A DNA stretch of 64,000 nucleotides. Origin: Erythrobacter sp. Lineage in GTDB: Bacteria > Pseudomonadota > Alphaproteobacteria > Sphingomonadales > Sphingomonadaceae. The notes below the pieces were generated by a model. The model made no database searches and was not told where the DNA came from. It was given only the letters and a program-made list of their open reading frames with translations. Below are positions 27,060-38,639 of this stretch, piece after piece. Location: positions 1,178,001-1,242,000 of the forward strand of contig NZ_CP136573.1 of NCBI RefSeq assembly GCF_035194505.1. Direction: 5' to 3'. The position numbers were made by a program, and so were the translations under genes. Each line of letters begins with the position of its first letter. The first letter of the stretch is position 1.

Positions 27060-27332
27060 TCAGTTGACCGCGTCCTTGAGGCCCTTGCCGGCCTTGAACT
27101 TCGGCTGGTTCGATGCCTTGATCTTCATTTCCTCGCCCGTGCGCGGGTTGCGGCCGATCGAGGCCTTGCGCTTGGCGACAGAGAAAGTGCCGAAGCCCAC
27201 AAGACGGACTTCATCGCCGCTCGAAAGGGCCTTAGTGATGGTATCAAACACACTTTCGACAGCGCTGGCGGCATCGCTCTTGGATAGACCGCTGGCGGCG
27301 GCCACATCGCTGATCAGGTCGTTCTTGTTCAT
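27060..27332 (-). CDS. hup: HU family DNA-binding protein
   Basis: A 90-aa histone-like protein that bends and compacts DNA as a dimer. Diagnostic parts are MNKNDLISDVAAASGLSKSD, VRLVGFGTFSVAKRKA and the DNA-binding arm RNPRTGEEMKIKAS, ending in KFKAGKGLKDAVN. The start at 27332 gives the exact family length. It lies downstream of lon on the same strand with 237 bp between, as in many proteobacteria where hup follows lon. Confidence 0.97.
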   Translation of the reverse strand: MNKNDLISDVAAASGLSKSDAASAVESVFDTITKALSSGDEVRLVGFGTFSVAKRKASIGRNPRTGEEMKIKASNQPKFKAGKGLKDAVN

Positions 27333-27569
27333 GTCGGAACCCCCTAGGCTCGTGATTTTTGTCGTTCTGGTGAATCGCCCCACGAAACGTCCGAGTTGAA
27401 ACTGTTTCGGCAGGGCTGTCAAAGGCAAATCGCCCTCGGCAGGACAGGCCGGCAAAGCAGTTCGCAGGCGCAGCTGGCCTGAGCCTGCCGCGCCGTGCAC
27501 TTCGGAGTGCTGTTTCTCGTGGAAAGCGACCCTGCCGCGAATCGCGGCAAGAGCGGTCTCTCTAGCGGC

Positions 27570-29981
<2,412 letters not shown>

Positions 29982-30095
29982 ATTCTTGTGTCCACGGCGG
30001 CCATGGGGGCAACGCCTTTAAAGGGAATATGGGTAGGCCTCAGGCGCGCCGCAATGGCTGGCCCCGGACAAGCTGTGGACGCGTCGCGAAGGCCC

Positions 30096-30437
30096 TCAGC
30101 CGAGGCCGGGCAGGTTGAACCCCGGCGGAAGGCCCATGGAGGACTGCATGTCCTTCATCTGCTCATTCGAGACCCGGTCCGCCCGGTCGCGTGCGTCGTT
30201 GAAGGCGGCGGTGACGAGGTCCTCGACGATGCCCTTGTCGTCCGGGTTCATCAGGCTGTCGTCGATCGACACGCCGAGGATGCGGCCCTTGGCGCTGGCG
30301 CGGACCTTCACAAGGCCGCCGCCCGCGGTGCCCTCGACCTCGATCGCGTCGAGCTTCACCTGCATCTCGTTCATCTGCTTCTGGATGGTCTCGGCGGCTT
30401 GCTGAGCCGCCTTCATCATCTCTTCCATCGACTTCAT
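30096..30437 (-). CDS. YbaB/EbfC family nucleoid-associated protein
   Basis: A 113-aa homodimeric DNA-binding protein. The N-terminal helix MKSMEEMMKAAQQAAETIQK, then the beta part VEGTAGGGLVKVRASAKG and the C-terminal helix EDLVTAAFNDARDRA match YbaB/EbfC. The start at 30437 has GGAG 9 bp upstream. It follows dnaX by 29 bp, the conserved dnaX-ybaB pairing. Confidence 0.94.
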   Translation of the reverse strand: MKSMEEMMKAAQQAAETIQKQMNEMQVKLDAIEVEGTAGGGLVKVRASAKGRILGVSIDDSLMNPDDKGIVEDLVTAAFNDARDRADRVSNEQMKDMQSSMGLPPGFNLPGLG

Positions 30438-30466
30438 CGGGGGTACTCCGTCAATTTCAGGGGGGA

Positions 30467-32251
30467 TCAATTCCAGGGCGGACGGGCCGCGCGGGCGACA
30501 TTGCCCTCGGTGCCGAGCAATTCGGCCTCGGGGAAGGCCGTGAACGCCGCCTGCACCAGCGGATCGGAGCGGATGCGGCTGTCTTCTGCCGCCGCCTCGG
30601 CCTCAGCCGCCTCGCGCAAGCTGGGCTGCGCAGTCCCGCTGCCCCGCTCGACCTGCCAGCGCCTGCCCGTCAGCTTGAACAGCGCCTCGCGGATATCGGG
30701 CGCGGGATCATCGGGGAAACTGTCGGCCTGCTGGTAGATCAACCGGTCAGGCCCGAGTTCGATCACACGGATCCGGTCGCGCATCATCTGGGCGACGCGC
30801 AGCTGGCCCGCGGCATCGACCGCCTCGACGAGGCCAGCCCAATCCTGTGACGGCATTGCAGAGGCAGGCGCGGCTGAAGCACTTTCGCTGCCGCCCGCAG
30901 GCGCCGCCGGAGCCGCAACGATACCGCTCGCCGCAATCTCCTCGATCCGCTTGGCCAGCTTGCCGGGATCGGGCATCTGGCCTGCATGCAGGATGCGCAG
31001 CAGCGCCATCTGGAGCGAGACCAGCGGATCGGGCGCGGTGCGCACCTCGTCATGGCCCTTCAGCAGCAATTGCCACAGGCGGTGCAGTTCTCCTGCCCCC
31101 AGCCGGCTTGCAAAATCGCTGAGTGCCGCGCGCTCTTCTTCCGAAGGTGCCTCGGGTTCGCCGCCCGAAACCTGCGCGAGGGTGACGCGATGCGTGAGGT
31201 CCATCAGCGCCCGCATCAGCGCCAGCGGCTCGACCCCCAGCGCATATTGCTCGTCCACCGCGGCCAGCAAGGCCTTGGCGTCGCCTTCAAGCAGGTGGCC
31301 AAGCACACGCCGCTGCGCGCTCTTGTCGGCAAGGCCGAGCATGTCGCGCACGCGGGTGGCGGCGACCTTGCCCTCGCCGTCGAGATCGGCATGGGCGATC
31401 GCCTGATCGAGGATCGAGAGCCCGTCACGCACCGAGCCTTCGGCCGCATTGGCGATGATGCTGAGCGCCTCGGCTTCGGCCTCCACCCCTTCAAGCCCGC
31501 ACACCCGCGCAAAATGTTCGGCAAGCAGCTGCGCAGGGATACGGCGCAGATCGAAGCGTTGGGTACGGCTCAGCACCGTCACGGGAAGCTTGTCGACTTC
31601 GGTGGTGGCGAAGAGGAACTTCACATGCGCAGGCGGCTCCTCAAGTGTCTTGAGCAAAGCGTTGAAAGCATTGCGCGACAACATGTGAACTTCGTCGATG
31701 ATATAGATCTTGTAGCGCGCCGATACGGCGGCATAGCGCACCTGCTCGATGATCTCGCGCACGTCGTCCACGCCGGTGTTCGAGGCCGCGTCCATCTCGA
31801 TCACGTCGATATGGCGTCCCTCGGCAATTGCGGTGCAAGGCTCGCACACCCCGCAAGGATCGATGGTCGGCCCGCCCTGCCCGTCCGGCCCGACGCAGTT
31901 CAGCGCCTTGGCGATAAGCCGCGCGGTCGAGGTCTTGCCGACCCCGCGGACGCCGGTCATCAGGAAGGCATGGGCGAGACGATCGCGCGCGATCGCATTG
32001 GCCAGCGTGCGCACCATCGCCTCCTGCCCGATCAGCTCGGAGAAGGTCTGGGGCCGGTATTTGCGCGCCAACACGCGGTAGGGCTGGTTGCTCGCGGCAG
32101 GCGCCGGTTTCGGAGCGGGTTCGGGCGGCACAGCCGCGGCGGGTGGCGGGGGCGCGGGATCGCCAAACATCGAATTCTGCCCCGCCGCCTCAAGCTCGGC
32201 GAGGCTCGGGCCGGTTTCTTCCTCGGGCAGATCGGGATCGGAATCGCTCAT
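30467..32251 (-). CDS. dnaX: DNA polymerase III subunit tau/gamma
   Basis: A 594-aa clamp-loader ATPase. An acidic and Pro/Ala-rich N-terminal extension (about residues 1-55) precedes QPYRVLARKYRPQTFSELIG. Walker A is GVRGVGKTSTAR, the zinc module has cysteines in CVGPDG and DPCGVCEPC, and Walker B is YIIDEVHML. The C-terminal tau region begins after ~370 with a Ser/Ala-rich linker. The start MSDSDPDLPEE at 32251 is chosen over an upstream in-frame Met because an AAGGTGG lies in front. No slippery A/G run was noticed that would give a separate gamma form. Confidence 0.94.
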   Translation of the reverse strand: MSDSDPDLPEEETGPSLAELEAAGQNSMFGDPAPPPPAAAVPPEPAPKPAPAASNQPYRVLARKYRPQTFSELIGQEAMVRTLANAIARDRLAHAFLMTGVRGVGKTSTARLIAKALNCVGPDGQGGPTIDPCGVCEPCTAIAEGRHIDVIEMDAASNTGVDDVREIIEQVRYAAVSARYKIYIIDEVHMLSRNAFNALLKTLEEPPAHVKFLFATTEVDKLPVTVLSRTQRFDLRRIPAQLLAEHFARVCGLEGVEAEAEALSIIANAAEGSVRDGLSILDQAIAHADLDGEGKVAATRVRDMLGLADKSAQRRVLGHLLEGDAKALLAAVDEQYALGVEPLALMRALMDLTHRVTLAQVSGGEPEAPSEEERAALSDFASRLGAGELHRLWQLLLKGHDEVRTAPDPLVSLQMALLRILHAGQMPDPGKLAKRIEEIAASGIVAAPAAPAGGSESASAAPASAMPSQDWAGLVEAVDAAGQLRVAQMMRDRIRVIELGPDRLIYQQADSFPDDPAPDIREALFKLTGRRWQVERGSGTAQPSLREAAEAEAAAEDSRIRSDPLVQAAFTAFPEAELLGTEGNVARAARPPWN

Positions 32252-32375
32252 CGCCGTCCACCTTAGGCAAGCCGCTCGGGAATGTCGAAGCCCTGAAGAA
32301 CACTCATCGACATTGCGCACAGCTTGACAGGCGAGCGACACATTCCGATCACCGCTCCGAGGGAGGGGTTGTGCC

Positions 32376-32861
32376 ATGGCCATCATTCGCGGACGCATGA
32401 CCGATGCCCACAACGGGCCGCTGGTGGTGTTTCTGATCGGCATGCGGATCAATCATTTCCGGAAAATCGGCAAATGGCTGCCGGTGTTCCGAGCCATGGG
32501 CCCGATGATCCGCGAGCTTTCGCAGAACCCGGACAGCGGCTTTCTCGGCACTGAATATGCCCTGTGCAGTCCGCGCCAGATCCTGCTGATCCAGTACTGG
32601 CGCGATTTCGACAGCCTCGAGGCCTATGCCCGCGACCGGGATGCGCAGCACTGGCCGGCCTGGACCGCCTTCAATCGCAGCATCGGCAATGACGGAACGG
32701 TGGGAATCTATCACGAGACCTATGTCGTGGAGGCAGGCGCGCACGAGACGGTCTATGCCAATATGCCGCCCTTCGGCCTCGCCCGCTTCACCGGCAGCGT
32801 CCCCGCGACCGGATCACGCAATGCCGCGCGCGAGCGGATGCGCACAAGTTCCGGCGAATGA
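32376..32861 (+). CDS. DUF4188 (monooxygenase-like, ABM-fold) protein
   Basis: A 161-aa protein resembling the DUF4188 family, a ferredoxin-like dimeric alpha/beta barrel related to small monooxygenases. Recognisable parts are GMRINHFRKIGKWLPVFRAM, TEYALCSPRQILLIQYWRDF and GIYHETYVVEAGAHETVYAN. It has a strong GGGAGGGG ribosome-binding site 7 bp before the ATG. It is divergent from dnaX and convergent with the SRP RNA. Substrate unknown. Confidence 0.8.
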   Translation: MAIIRGRMTDAHNGPLVVFLIGMRINHFRKIGKWLPVFRAMGPMIRELSQNPDSGFLGTEYALCSPRQILLIQYWRDFDSLEAYARDRDAQHWPAWTAFNRSIGNDGTVGIYHETYVVEAGAHETVYANMPPFGLARFTGSVPATGSRNAARERMRTSSGE

Positions 32862-32869
32862 AATGAAGA

Positions 32870-32965
32870 AGGAGCCGGGCGACCCGCCGCAATCCACCTG
32901 AGCTGCTTCCTTCCGGACCTGACTCGGTGAGCGGACGCAAACGTCCACCCGACTCCCGGGCGGGC
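32870..32965 (-). ncRNA. ffs: Signal recognition particle RNA (4.5S, small bacterial type)
   Basis: The minus strand carries the universally conserved SRP domain IV, CAGGTCCGGAAGGAAGCAGC, the Ffh-binding internal loop capped by the GGAA tetraloop. Flanking sequences pair into the long rod: CCGGG near 32959 with CCCGG near 32875. The ends are estimated from this pairing and are good to a few bases. Confidence 0.93.
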
Positions 32966-33035
32966 ATATGGCGGGCGTTGTGCGAGATTTCAAGTCACAA
33001 GTCCCGCAGCAGATCCCGCGGCGGGATCGTGCCTG

Positions 33036-33314
33036 TCAGCGAAAATTATCCGCATAGGCCTGCAGCTTGAGCCGCTTGGCGGGCGTCGCGTGGATGCGCG
33101 CGGCGATGCCGTATTTCTCCGCATAGGCCTTGGCCGCGTCCTTCGAGGGGAAGGTCAGCTTCACCTGCGACTGCGTGTCGCCCGTGCCCGTCCAGCCCAT
33201 CAACGGATCGGCAAACCGCGCCTGCGATTGCTCGAACTCGAGCACCCATTCATCGGTGCGGGCCTTGCCCGATTGCATCGCGTGCTTGGGCTGCTGGTAG
33301 ATACGTGCGCTCAT
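33036..33314 (-). CDS. NDUFS4-like complex I accessory subunit
   Basis: A 92-aa protein of the ETC complex I subunit conserved region family (18-kDa NDUFS4 type), found in Alphaproteobacteria and mitochondria. MSARIYQQPKHAMQSGKA, WVLEFEQSQARFADPLMGWT and LTFPSKDAAKAYAEKYGI are the family blocks. It stabilises the peripheral arm of NADH dehydrogenase. It is isolated from any nuo genes here, as is usual for this accessory subunit. Confidence 0.93.
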   Translation of the reverse strand: MSARIYQQPKHAMQSGKARTDEWVLEFEQSQARFADPLMGWTGTGDTQSQVKLTFPSKDAAKAYAEKYGIAARIHATPAKRLKLQAYADNFR

Positions 33315-33426
33315 TTTTCTTTTCGATCCTCGCTCATGCGGCCTGACGGCCGCGTCGCTGCGGGCGGCCAGTCGGCCTTGCGGGCCGCTTTCGCATCCCG
33401 AATTGCAGCCCGCCGATAGCGCAATC

Positions 33427-35856
33427 CTATTGGCGGTTAAACGCGTTTTTCGTCTTCATGCTCGGCTTTTCGAGCCATGGCTGATCGGGCCAGCGGTGCT
33501 TGGGATAGCGCCCCTTCATGTCTTTCACCACATCGGCCCAGCTACCGCGCCAGAAGCCCGGCAGATCGCGGGTCGATTGTACCGGACGCCCGCCCGGGCT
33601 GGTGAGCTTGAGCAGCAAGGGCGTAGCGCCGATCATCGGCTGCACGTCGAGCCCGAACAGCGCCTGGACCCGCACTTCCACGCTGGGCGCATCGTCCCCG
33701 GCATAGTCGATCGCGTGGCGCGTATCGGCGGGCGAGGTGAAATGGGTCGGCGCGGCACGGTCGAAAGCCTGCCGTTCGTTCCAGTCGAGCAATCCCAGTG
33801 CCGCTTCTGCAAAGCGGTGCGGCGGCAGATCGAGGTCGCGCCGTCCGGCCAGCAGCGGGGCCAGCCACGCCGCTTTGTGCTCGCGCAGGGCCTCGGGCGA
33901 AAGCGCGGCGATCCCGGCAAAGCGCGCGCGGGCGAGGAAGCCTTCGGGGAGGATATCCCCCAAACGCTCCAGAGCCTTGTCGACAAGGATATCCACAAGC
34001 AGCGCCGGATCGGGCGCCGGTTCGGGGACGCTCGCCAGCACGATTGCGCCAAGCCGCCGCTCACGCCGGGCTTCAACGCGATCCTTGTCTTTATTCCAGA
34101 GAGTTGTGACGCGTTCCTGAAGTTGCCTGGCAAACAGCGCGGCGATCCGCTCAGGCGCGATTTCGGCGCCCGAGGTGATCCGCGCGCCCTTGGCCTGGCC
34201 CTGCGCATCGCCGATCACGATCCAGTCCGCGCGCGCCAGCGGCGAGGTCGGATCGAGGAGGTAGCCGCGCCCGCCCGCGCTCAGCCAGTGTTCGCCGGAG
34301 GGATCGCGGCGGCGTGCGACGAAATCGGGGCGAGCGAGCGCGAGCGCCTCGGCTGCGTCTGCCGCAGGGCTTTGTCCGAGCATGCCCGCAAGCTTGCCCG
34401 CCTGCACCGCCCACCCCTGCGCAATCCGCGCCGCAGCCACTGCGCGCGGCGCGCGATCCCCGCGCCAGCGCGCAAGGCGTTGGAGCAGGTCTTCCCCGCG
34501 TCCGCCAAGGCCCCGTTCCTGAAGCAGCATGACCAGCCGGGCGGCATACTCGCCCACGCCGGCCGCTGCGCCATGGAGCACGGCTGCAGCCTGATCGGGC
34601 GCCATCGGCAGCGCGGCAATCGCCTCGCCCAGCGGCGTGATCTGACCTCCCGCATCAAGCGCGCCGAGAGCCTCCAGCGCTGCCCTTGCGGCAGCGACCG
34701 AGGCTTCGGGCGGGGGATCGAGCCACGGCAGCGCCTGCGGGTTCACAGTCCCCCACTTGGCCAGCCGCAGCAGCAGCGGAGCCAGATCGGCCTGCATGAT
34801 CTCTGCCGGAGCAAATTCCGGCCGACCGGCATGGCCCGCCTCTTCCCACAACCGGTAGGCGACCCCCGGCCCCTGCCGCGCCGCACGGCCCGCGCGCTGC
34901 GCCGCCGAGGCCTGCGAGGCACGCCGGGTGACAAGATGCGTGGTGCCCGCCGCCCGGTCGAACTCGGCAAGGCGCGCGAGGCCGGAATCGACCACCACGC
35001 TCACCCCGTCCAAGGTCAGCGAGGTTTCGGCAATCGCGGTGGCGAGCACAATGCGGCGGCGCCCCTGTGCATCGCTGCGGATCGCGGCGCGCTGGGCGGC
35101 GGGTTCGATCTGGCCATGGAGTGCATGGATCGGCACCTCGGGCAGGCGCGCCTCCAGCCGCTCGCGCACCCGCTCGATCTCGCGCACGCCGGGCAGGAAG
35201 GCGAGGATATCGCCCGCCTCATCGCGCCACGCAGTCATCACGGCGGCAGCCATGCGATCCTCGATCACTTGTGAACCATCGCCGCCAAGCCACTTGATTG
35301 TCAGCGGAAAGCTGCGCCCCTCGCTTTCGATGATCGGAGCACCCTCGCCCAGCAGCCGGGCAAAGCGCGACCCATCGATGGTGGCCGACATGACCAGCAC
35401 GCGCAGGTCTTCGCGCAGCACGGCGCGGCTCTCCAGCGCCAGCGCGAGGCCCAGATCGCTGTCGAGCGCGCGTTCATGCGCCTCATCAAACAGCAGGGCG
35501 GAGACGCCGGGAAGCTCGGGATCATCGACCAGCCGGTTCACGAGGATCGCCTCGGTCACGACGAGAATGCGGGTGCGGGACGAGGTCTTGCTGTCGAGGC
35601 GGGTCATGTAGCCCACGGTCTCTCCGCAAGCCTCTCCCAGCATCTCCGCCATGCGCTCGGCCGCAGCGCGGGCGGCGACGCGGCGGGGCGAGGTGAGGAT
35701 GATCTGGCCGGTGCACCACGGCTCGCCCAGCAGATCGGGCGCGACCGCGGTGGTCTTACCCGCCCCCGGCGGCGCGATCAGCACGCCTGCGCCCTCGCCC
35801 GCCAATGCGGCGCGGATCTCCGGCAGGACAGCGATGATGGGAAGGTCGGGGTGCAT
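33427..35856 (-). CDS. hrpB: ATP-dependent RNA helicase HrpB
   Basis: An 809-aa DExH helicase. Walker A is IAPPGAGKTTAV, the DEAH box is LLFDEAHERALDSD, motif III is VMSATIDG, and the motif VI region is RAGRAARQGPG. The C-terminal HrpB-specific domain ends with KHRWPDQPWLEKPSMK, typical of the family. The start MHPDLPIIAVLP at 35856 is preferred over an in-frame ATG 24 bp upstream because the family begins with this segment. It lies 20 bp after the polyprenyl synthase stop. Physiological role in rRNA or mRNA metabolism is not firmly known. Confidence 0.93.
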   Translation of the reverse strand: MHPDLPIIAVLPEIRAALAGEGAGVLIAPPGAGKTTAVAPDLLGEPWCTGQIILTSPRRVAARAAAERMAEMLGEACGETVGYMTRLDSKTSSRTRILVVTEAILVNRLVDDPELPGVSALLFDEAHERALDSDLGLALALESRAVLREDLRVLVMSATIDGSRFARLLGEGAPIIESEGRSFPLTIKWLGGDGSQVIEDRMAAAVMTAWRDEAGDILAFLPGVREIERVRERLEARLPEVPIHALHGQIEPAAQRAAIRSDAQGRRRIVLATAIAETSLTLDGVSVVVDSGLARLAEFDRAAGTTHLVTRRASQASAAQRAGRAARQGPGVAYRLWEEAGHAGRPEFAPAEIMQADLAPLLLRLAKWGTVNPQALPWLDPPPEASVAAARAALEALGALDAGGQITPLGEAIAALPMAPDQAAAVLHGAAAGVGEYAARLVMLLQERGLGGRGEDLLQRLARWRGDRAPRAVAAARIAQGWAVQAGKLAGMLGQSPAADAAEALALARPDFVARRRDPSGEHWLSAGGRGYLLDPTSPLARADWIVIGDAQGQAKGARITSGAEIAPERIAALFARQLQERVTTLWNKDKDRVEARRERRLGAIVLASVPEPAPDPALLVDILVDKALERLGDILPEGFLARARFAGIAALSPEALREHKAAWLAPLLAGRRDLDLPPHRFAEAALGLLDWNERQAFDRAAPTHFTSPADTRHAIDYAGDDAPSVEVRVQALFGLDVQPMIGATPLLLKLTSPGGRPVQSTRDLPGFWRGSWADVVKDMKGRYPKHRWPDQPWLEKPSMKTKNAFNRQ

Positions 35857-35876
35857 CGCCCCGCCCGATAGCGGGC

Positions 35877-36887
35877 TCAATGCCCGCGCGCGACCGCGAA
35901 TTGCGCCGCTTCGGCCATGGCGGCCCGCGCCTTGCCATCGGGGAAGATCGAGATTGCATCGATCGCCCGGTTGGCAAAGTGGCGCGCCCGCTCGCGCGTG
36001 TCTTCCAGCGCGTTGTGCTTGCCGATCAGGTGGATCGCGTGGGCAAGATCATCGTCCGAGCTGCGGTGACCGATGATCGCGTCCTTCCAGAACTTGCGCT
36101 CGTCCTCGTTGCCGCGGGCATAGGCGAGGATCACCGGCAAGGTCATCTTGCCCTCGCGGAAGTCGTCGCCCTGATCCTTGCCCATTTCGGCAGCGTCCGA
36201 ATCGTAGTCGATCGCATCGTCGACCAGCTGGAAGGCAACGCCGAGATTGCGGCCATAGGCTTCGAGCGCGCGCTCCTGCTCTTCCGAACATTCGGCAACC
36301 ACCGCGCTGATCTGGCTGGCGGCGGCGAAGAGCGCGGCGGTCTTGGCGCCGATGATGTGGAGGTACTGCTCTTCGCTGGTGTTGATCTGGCGCTGGGCGG
36401 AGAGCTGCGAGACCTCGCCTTCCGCGATCACCGCGCTCGCGCGGCTGAGGATCGAGAGCACCTTCAAGGAGCCGTCCTCTGTCATCAGTTCAAAGGCGCG
36501 GCTGAACAGGAAATCGCCGACCAGCACGGTGGCCGGATTGCCGAAGATGATATTCGCCGCAGCCTTCCCGCGCCGCAGCTCGCTGCCGTCCACCACATCA
36601 TCGTGCAGCAGGGTGGCGGTGTGGATAAATTCGACCGCCGCGGCGAGCTTGTGGTGGCGCGTGCCCTGATAGCCGACCAGTTCTGCCCCCGCCAAAGTCA
36701 GCATCGGGCGCAGACGCTTGCCGCCGCCCGAGATCAGGTGCCCGGCAAGGCGCGGGATCAGCGGGATTTCGCTCTGCATCCGGTCAAGGATGACGGCATT
36801 GACCGAATTCATGCCCGGCGCGGTCAGCGCAAGCATGGGATCGAGCGTCGGAGCCTTGCGCGGCAGGGGAATGACATCGGCCGTCAT
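35877..36887 (-). CDS. ispB: Polyprenyl (octaprenyl/decaprenyl) diphosphate synthase
   Basis: A 336-aa trans-prenyltransferase making the ubiquinone side chain. The first Asp-rich motif is LLHDDVVD (within TATLLHDDVVDGSELRRGKA), the second is QLVDDAIDYDSD, and GGGKRLRP is the diphosphate-binding segment. The start MTADVIPLPRK at 36887 fits the family. An earlier Met would overlap the divergent chorismate mutase start region. Chain length (C40 or C50) cannot be set by eye; sphingomonads usually make Q-10. Confidence 0.92.
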   Translation of the reverse strand: MTADVIPLPRKAPTLDPMLALTAPGMNSVNAVILDRMQSEIPLIPRLAGHLISGGGKRLRPMLTLAGAELVGYQGTRHHKLAAAVEFIHTATLLHDDVVDGSELRRGKAAANIIFGNPATVLVGDFLFSRAFELMTEDGSLKVLSILSRASAVIAEGEVSQLSAQRQINTSEEQYLHIIGAKTAALFAAASQISAVVAECSEEQERALEAYGRNLGVAFQLVDDAIDYDSDAAEMGKDQGDDFREGKMTLPVILAYARGNEDERKFWKDAIIGHRSSDDDLAHAIHLIGKHNALEDTRERARHFANRAIDAISIFPDGKARAAMAEAAQFAVARGH

Positions 36888-36955
36888 ATTCTGCGGGCTG
36901 TAGGGCGCGCCCGCCGTGCTTGGCAAGCGCAGAATTGCTGCTAGTTTCGCGCGCA

Positions 36956-37276
36956 ATGTCTCAGGAAACGCAACCCTCGTCCGACCATGGCGGACAGCCC
37001 GATCCGGTGCTGGCCGGCTTTCGCAAAAGCATCGACAATATCGATGCCGCGCTGATCCACATTCTGGCAGAGCGGTTCCGCATCACCCAGGCCGTGGGCG
37101 AGTACAAGGCGAAGGCCACTCTGCCCCCCGCCGATCCCGATCGCGAGGCGCGCCAGATCGCGAGGCTGCGCAAGCTTTCGGAAGAGGCGGATTTGGATCC
37201 GGAATTCTCCGAGAAGTTTCTGCGCTTCATCATCGAAGAAGTGATCCGCCACCACGAAAAGGCGCGCGGCGGCTGA
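36956..37276 (+). CDS. Chorismate mutase, AroQ type
   Basis: A 106-aa all-helical monofunctional chorismate mutase converting chorismate to prephenate for Phe/Tyr synthesis. GFRKSIDNIDAALIHILAERFRI has the catalytic Arg and the AroQ helix 1 pattern. ITQAVGEYKAK follows, and the C-terminal helix is EKFLRFIIEEVIRHHEK. The start MSQETQPSS at 36956 is chosen. It is divergent from the polyprenyl synthase with 68 bp between starts. Confidence 0.92.
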   Translation: MSQETQPSSDHGGQPDPVLAGFRKSIDNIDAALIHILAERFRITQAVGEYKAKATLPPADPDREARQIARLRKLSEEADLDPEFSEKFLRFIIEEVIRHHEKARGG

Positions 37277-37285
37277 TCCGTCCTG

Positions 37286-37720
37286 TCAGGGCGTATCGTC
37301 CTGCACCGGAGGCTCGGGCGGCGGCGGCGGCGCAGGATTGCCCTGCCCGCGCGGCAAGGCGGGCGAGCCCGGGGGCAGCGGGGTGCCATTGGCGAGCGCC
37401 TCGCGGATATCGGCTTGCGCTTGGAGCGCATCGGCGCGGTCCCTCAGAAACCGGCGCTCGGCGCGGTTGAGGCGCACAAGCTCGCCCGTGGGCAGCAGCG
37501 CCACGCGCCCGCGTCCGGGATAGACCAGACCGCCGCTGGTACAGAGTGAACCCTCCCGCGCGTCGACCTCGCAGCCAGGGCCGATCCCGCGCTGGTCGAT
37601 CACCGGCGGCACAAAGGGATTGCTGAAAACGGTGCGTTGCCCGGCAAGGCCGCCATCGGGAGAGGCGCAGGCACCAAGGCCGAGCGCGAGGATCAGCACA
37701 CCTGCCCCTGCACACCGCAT
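37286..37720 (-). CDS. Small lipoprotein, unknown function
   Basis: A 144-aa lipoprotein: MRCAGAGVLILALGLGAC has the lipobox LGAC with the lipidated Cys at about residue 18. The mature protein contains CEVDAREGSLCTSGGLVYPGRG and a charged helix (NRAERRFLRDRADALQAQAD), and ends in a Pro-rich tail. The start at 37720 has GGAGG 8 bp upstream, which decides it against an in-frame Met 39 bp earlier. No family is recognised. Confidence 0.72.
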   Translation of the reverse strand: MRCAGAGVLILALGLGACASPDGGLAGQRTVFSNPFVPPVIDQRGIGPGCEVDAREGSLCTSGGLVYPGRGRVALLPTGELVRLNRAERRFLRDRADALQAQADIREALANGTPLPPGSPALPRGQGNPAPPPPPEPPVQDDTP

Positions 37721-37954
37721 CGCTTCCGCCTCCAACATCTGTGAAACCGGCGTTTTCAATCGCTTGGAAGCCGTGAACCGGGCGTGAACCGGATCCGCAA
37801 AAAGGGGGCACGCAGCCGGGTCAAAAACTGCGTGCCCCCCGAGCGACGCGTCGGCTGTCCCCCCGGATCAGCCGTCGCATCGCTGCCTTGCGCGCCAGCT
37901 TCTCGGGGGGCTGAGCGGGCGGAGCCGCATCGCCAGAAGCGGGCGCTGCAAACC

Positions 37955-38512
37955 TCAGCCGCGCGGGCGGCGAATGCGCGGCGGGCGCTTGGTGCCGGGC
38001 GCGCGGGTCTTGGTGACGTTGCGGCTCACCTGGCCATCAGAGCGGGTGGTGGTGCGATCACGCGCGGCAAGCACTTCGCCCGCGCTGTTGCTGACCGACT
38101 GGCTGGCCTGCGAATTGCCCTGCCCGTCACGGCTGCGGCTGCCGGCAAGCCCGTAGGTCTCGCCGCCGCGACCGGTGGCGGTGCCGGTGAAGGTCGATCC
38201 ACCTTCGGTGCGGGTGCGCTCGCCAGAAAGCTCGCGCGACTTGCCGCGGGGGCCGGTCTGCGTCACGTCGATCATGGCGCCGGTCTCGGTCCGCTGGCGC
38301 AGGGCGCTGCTGCTGGCGGTGTTGCCGGTGGCGAGATTGGTCGCCTCGCGGGTCCGGCTGGCGGTGCCGGCATCGCGATCGACCGTGGTGGTCGTGCTGC
38401 CGGCGACATTGGGGCCTTCATAGGTCTTGGTGCGGGTCTTTTCCTGCGCTGCGACAGGCAGCGCGAGGGCCAGCGCGGTGAGCGTGGCGAGCATCATGCG
38501 GGGTTTGATCAT
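37955..38512 (-). CDS. Secreted Thr/Arg/Gly-rich repetitive protein
   Basis: A 185-aa protein with a signal peptide (MMLATLTALALALPVAAQ, cleavage after AAQ). The mature part is low complexity, made of loosely repeated Thr/Ser/Arg/Gly segments such as AGSTTTTVDRDAGTASRTRE and FTGTATGRGGETYG, and ends in a strongly basic tail (GTKRPPRIRRPRG). The start MIKPRMML at 38512 is chosen since GAGG lies ~9 bp upstream. It lies downstream of the ECF sigma/anti-sigma pair on the same strand and could be a target gene. A role in the envelope is only inferred. Confidence 0.6.
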   Translation of the reverse strand: MIKPRMMLATLTALALALPVAAQEKTRTKTYEGPNVAGSTTTTVDRDAGTASRTREATNLATGNTASSSALRQRTETGAMIDVTQTGPRGKSRELSGERTRTEGGSTFTGTATGRGGETYGLAGSRSRDGQGNSQASQSVSNSAGEVLAARDRTTTRSDGQVSRNVTKTRAPGTKRPPRIRRPRG

Positions 38513-38639
38513 GGCGAGATTCCTCATCCGTTTCATCGTCTTGCGGTTGTCATCCGCCGCGTCGGGGATGTGCGGCGGGTGACAGCAAGGAAACGGGCGG
38601 GGAGGAGGGCACCCTTCGCGCGCGGCGCCGCTTTTTTAC

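Noticed and set aside
29982..30095. Heat-shock promoter before lon
   Set aside because: A CCCATATT resembles a sigma-32 -10 but no matching -35 was found at proper spacing.
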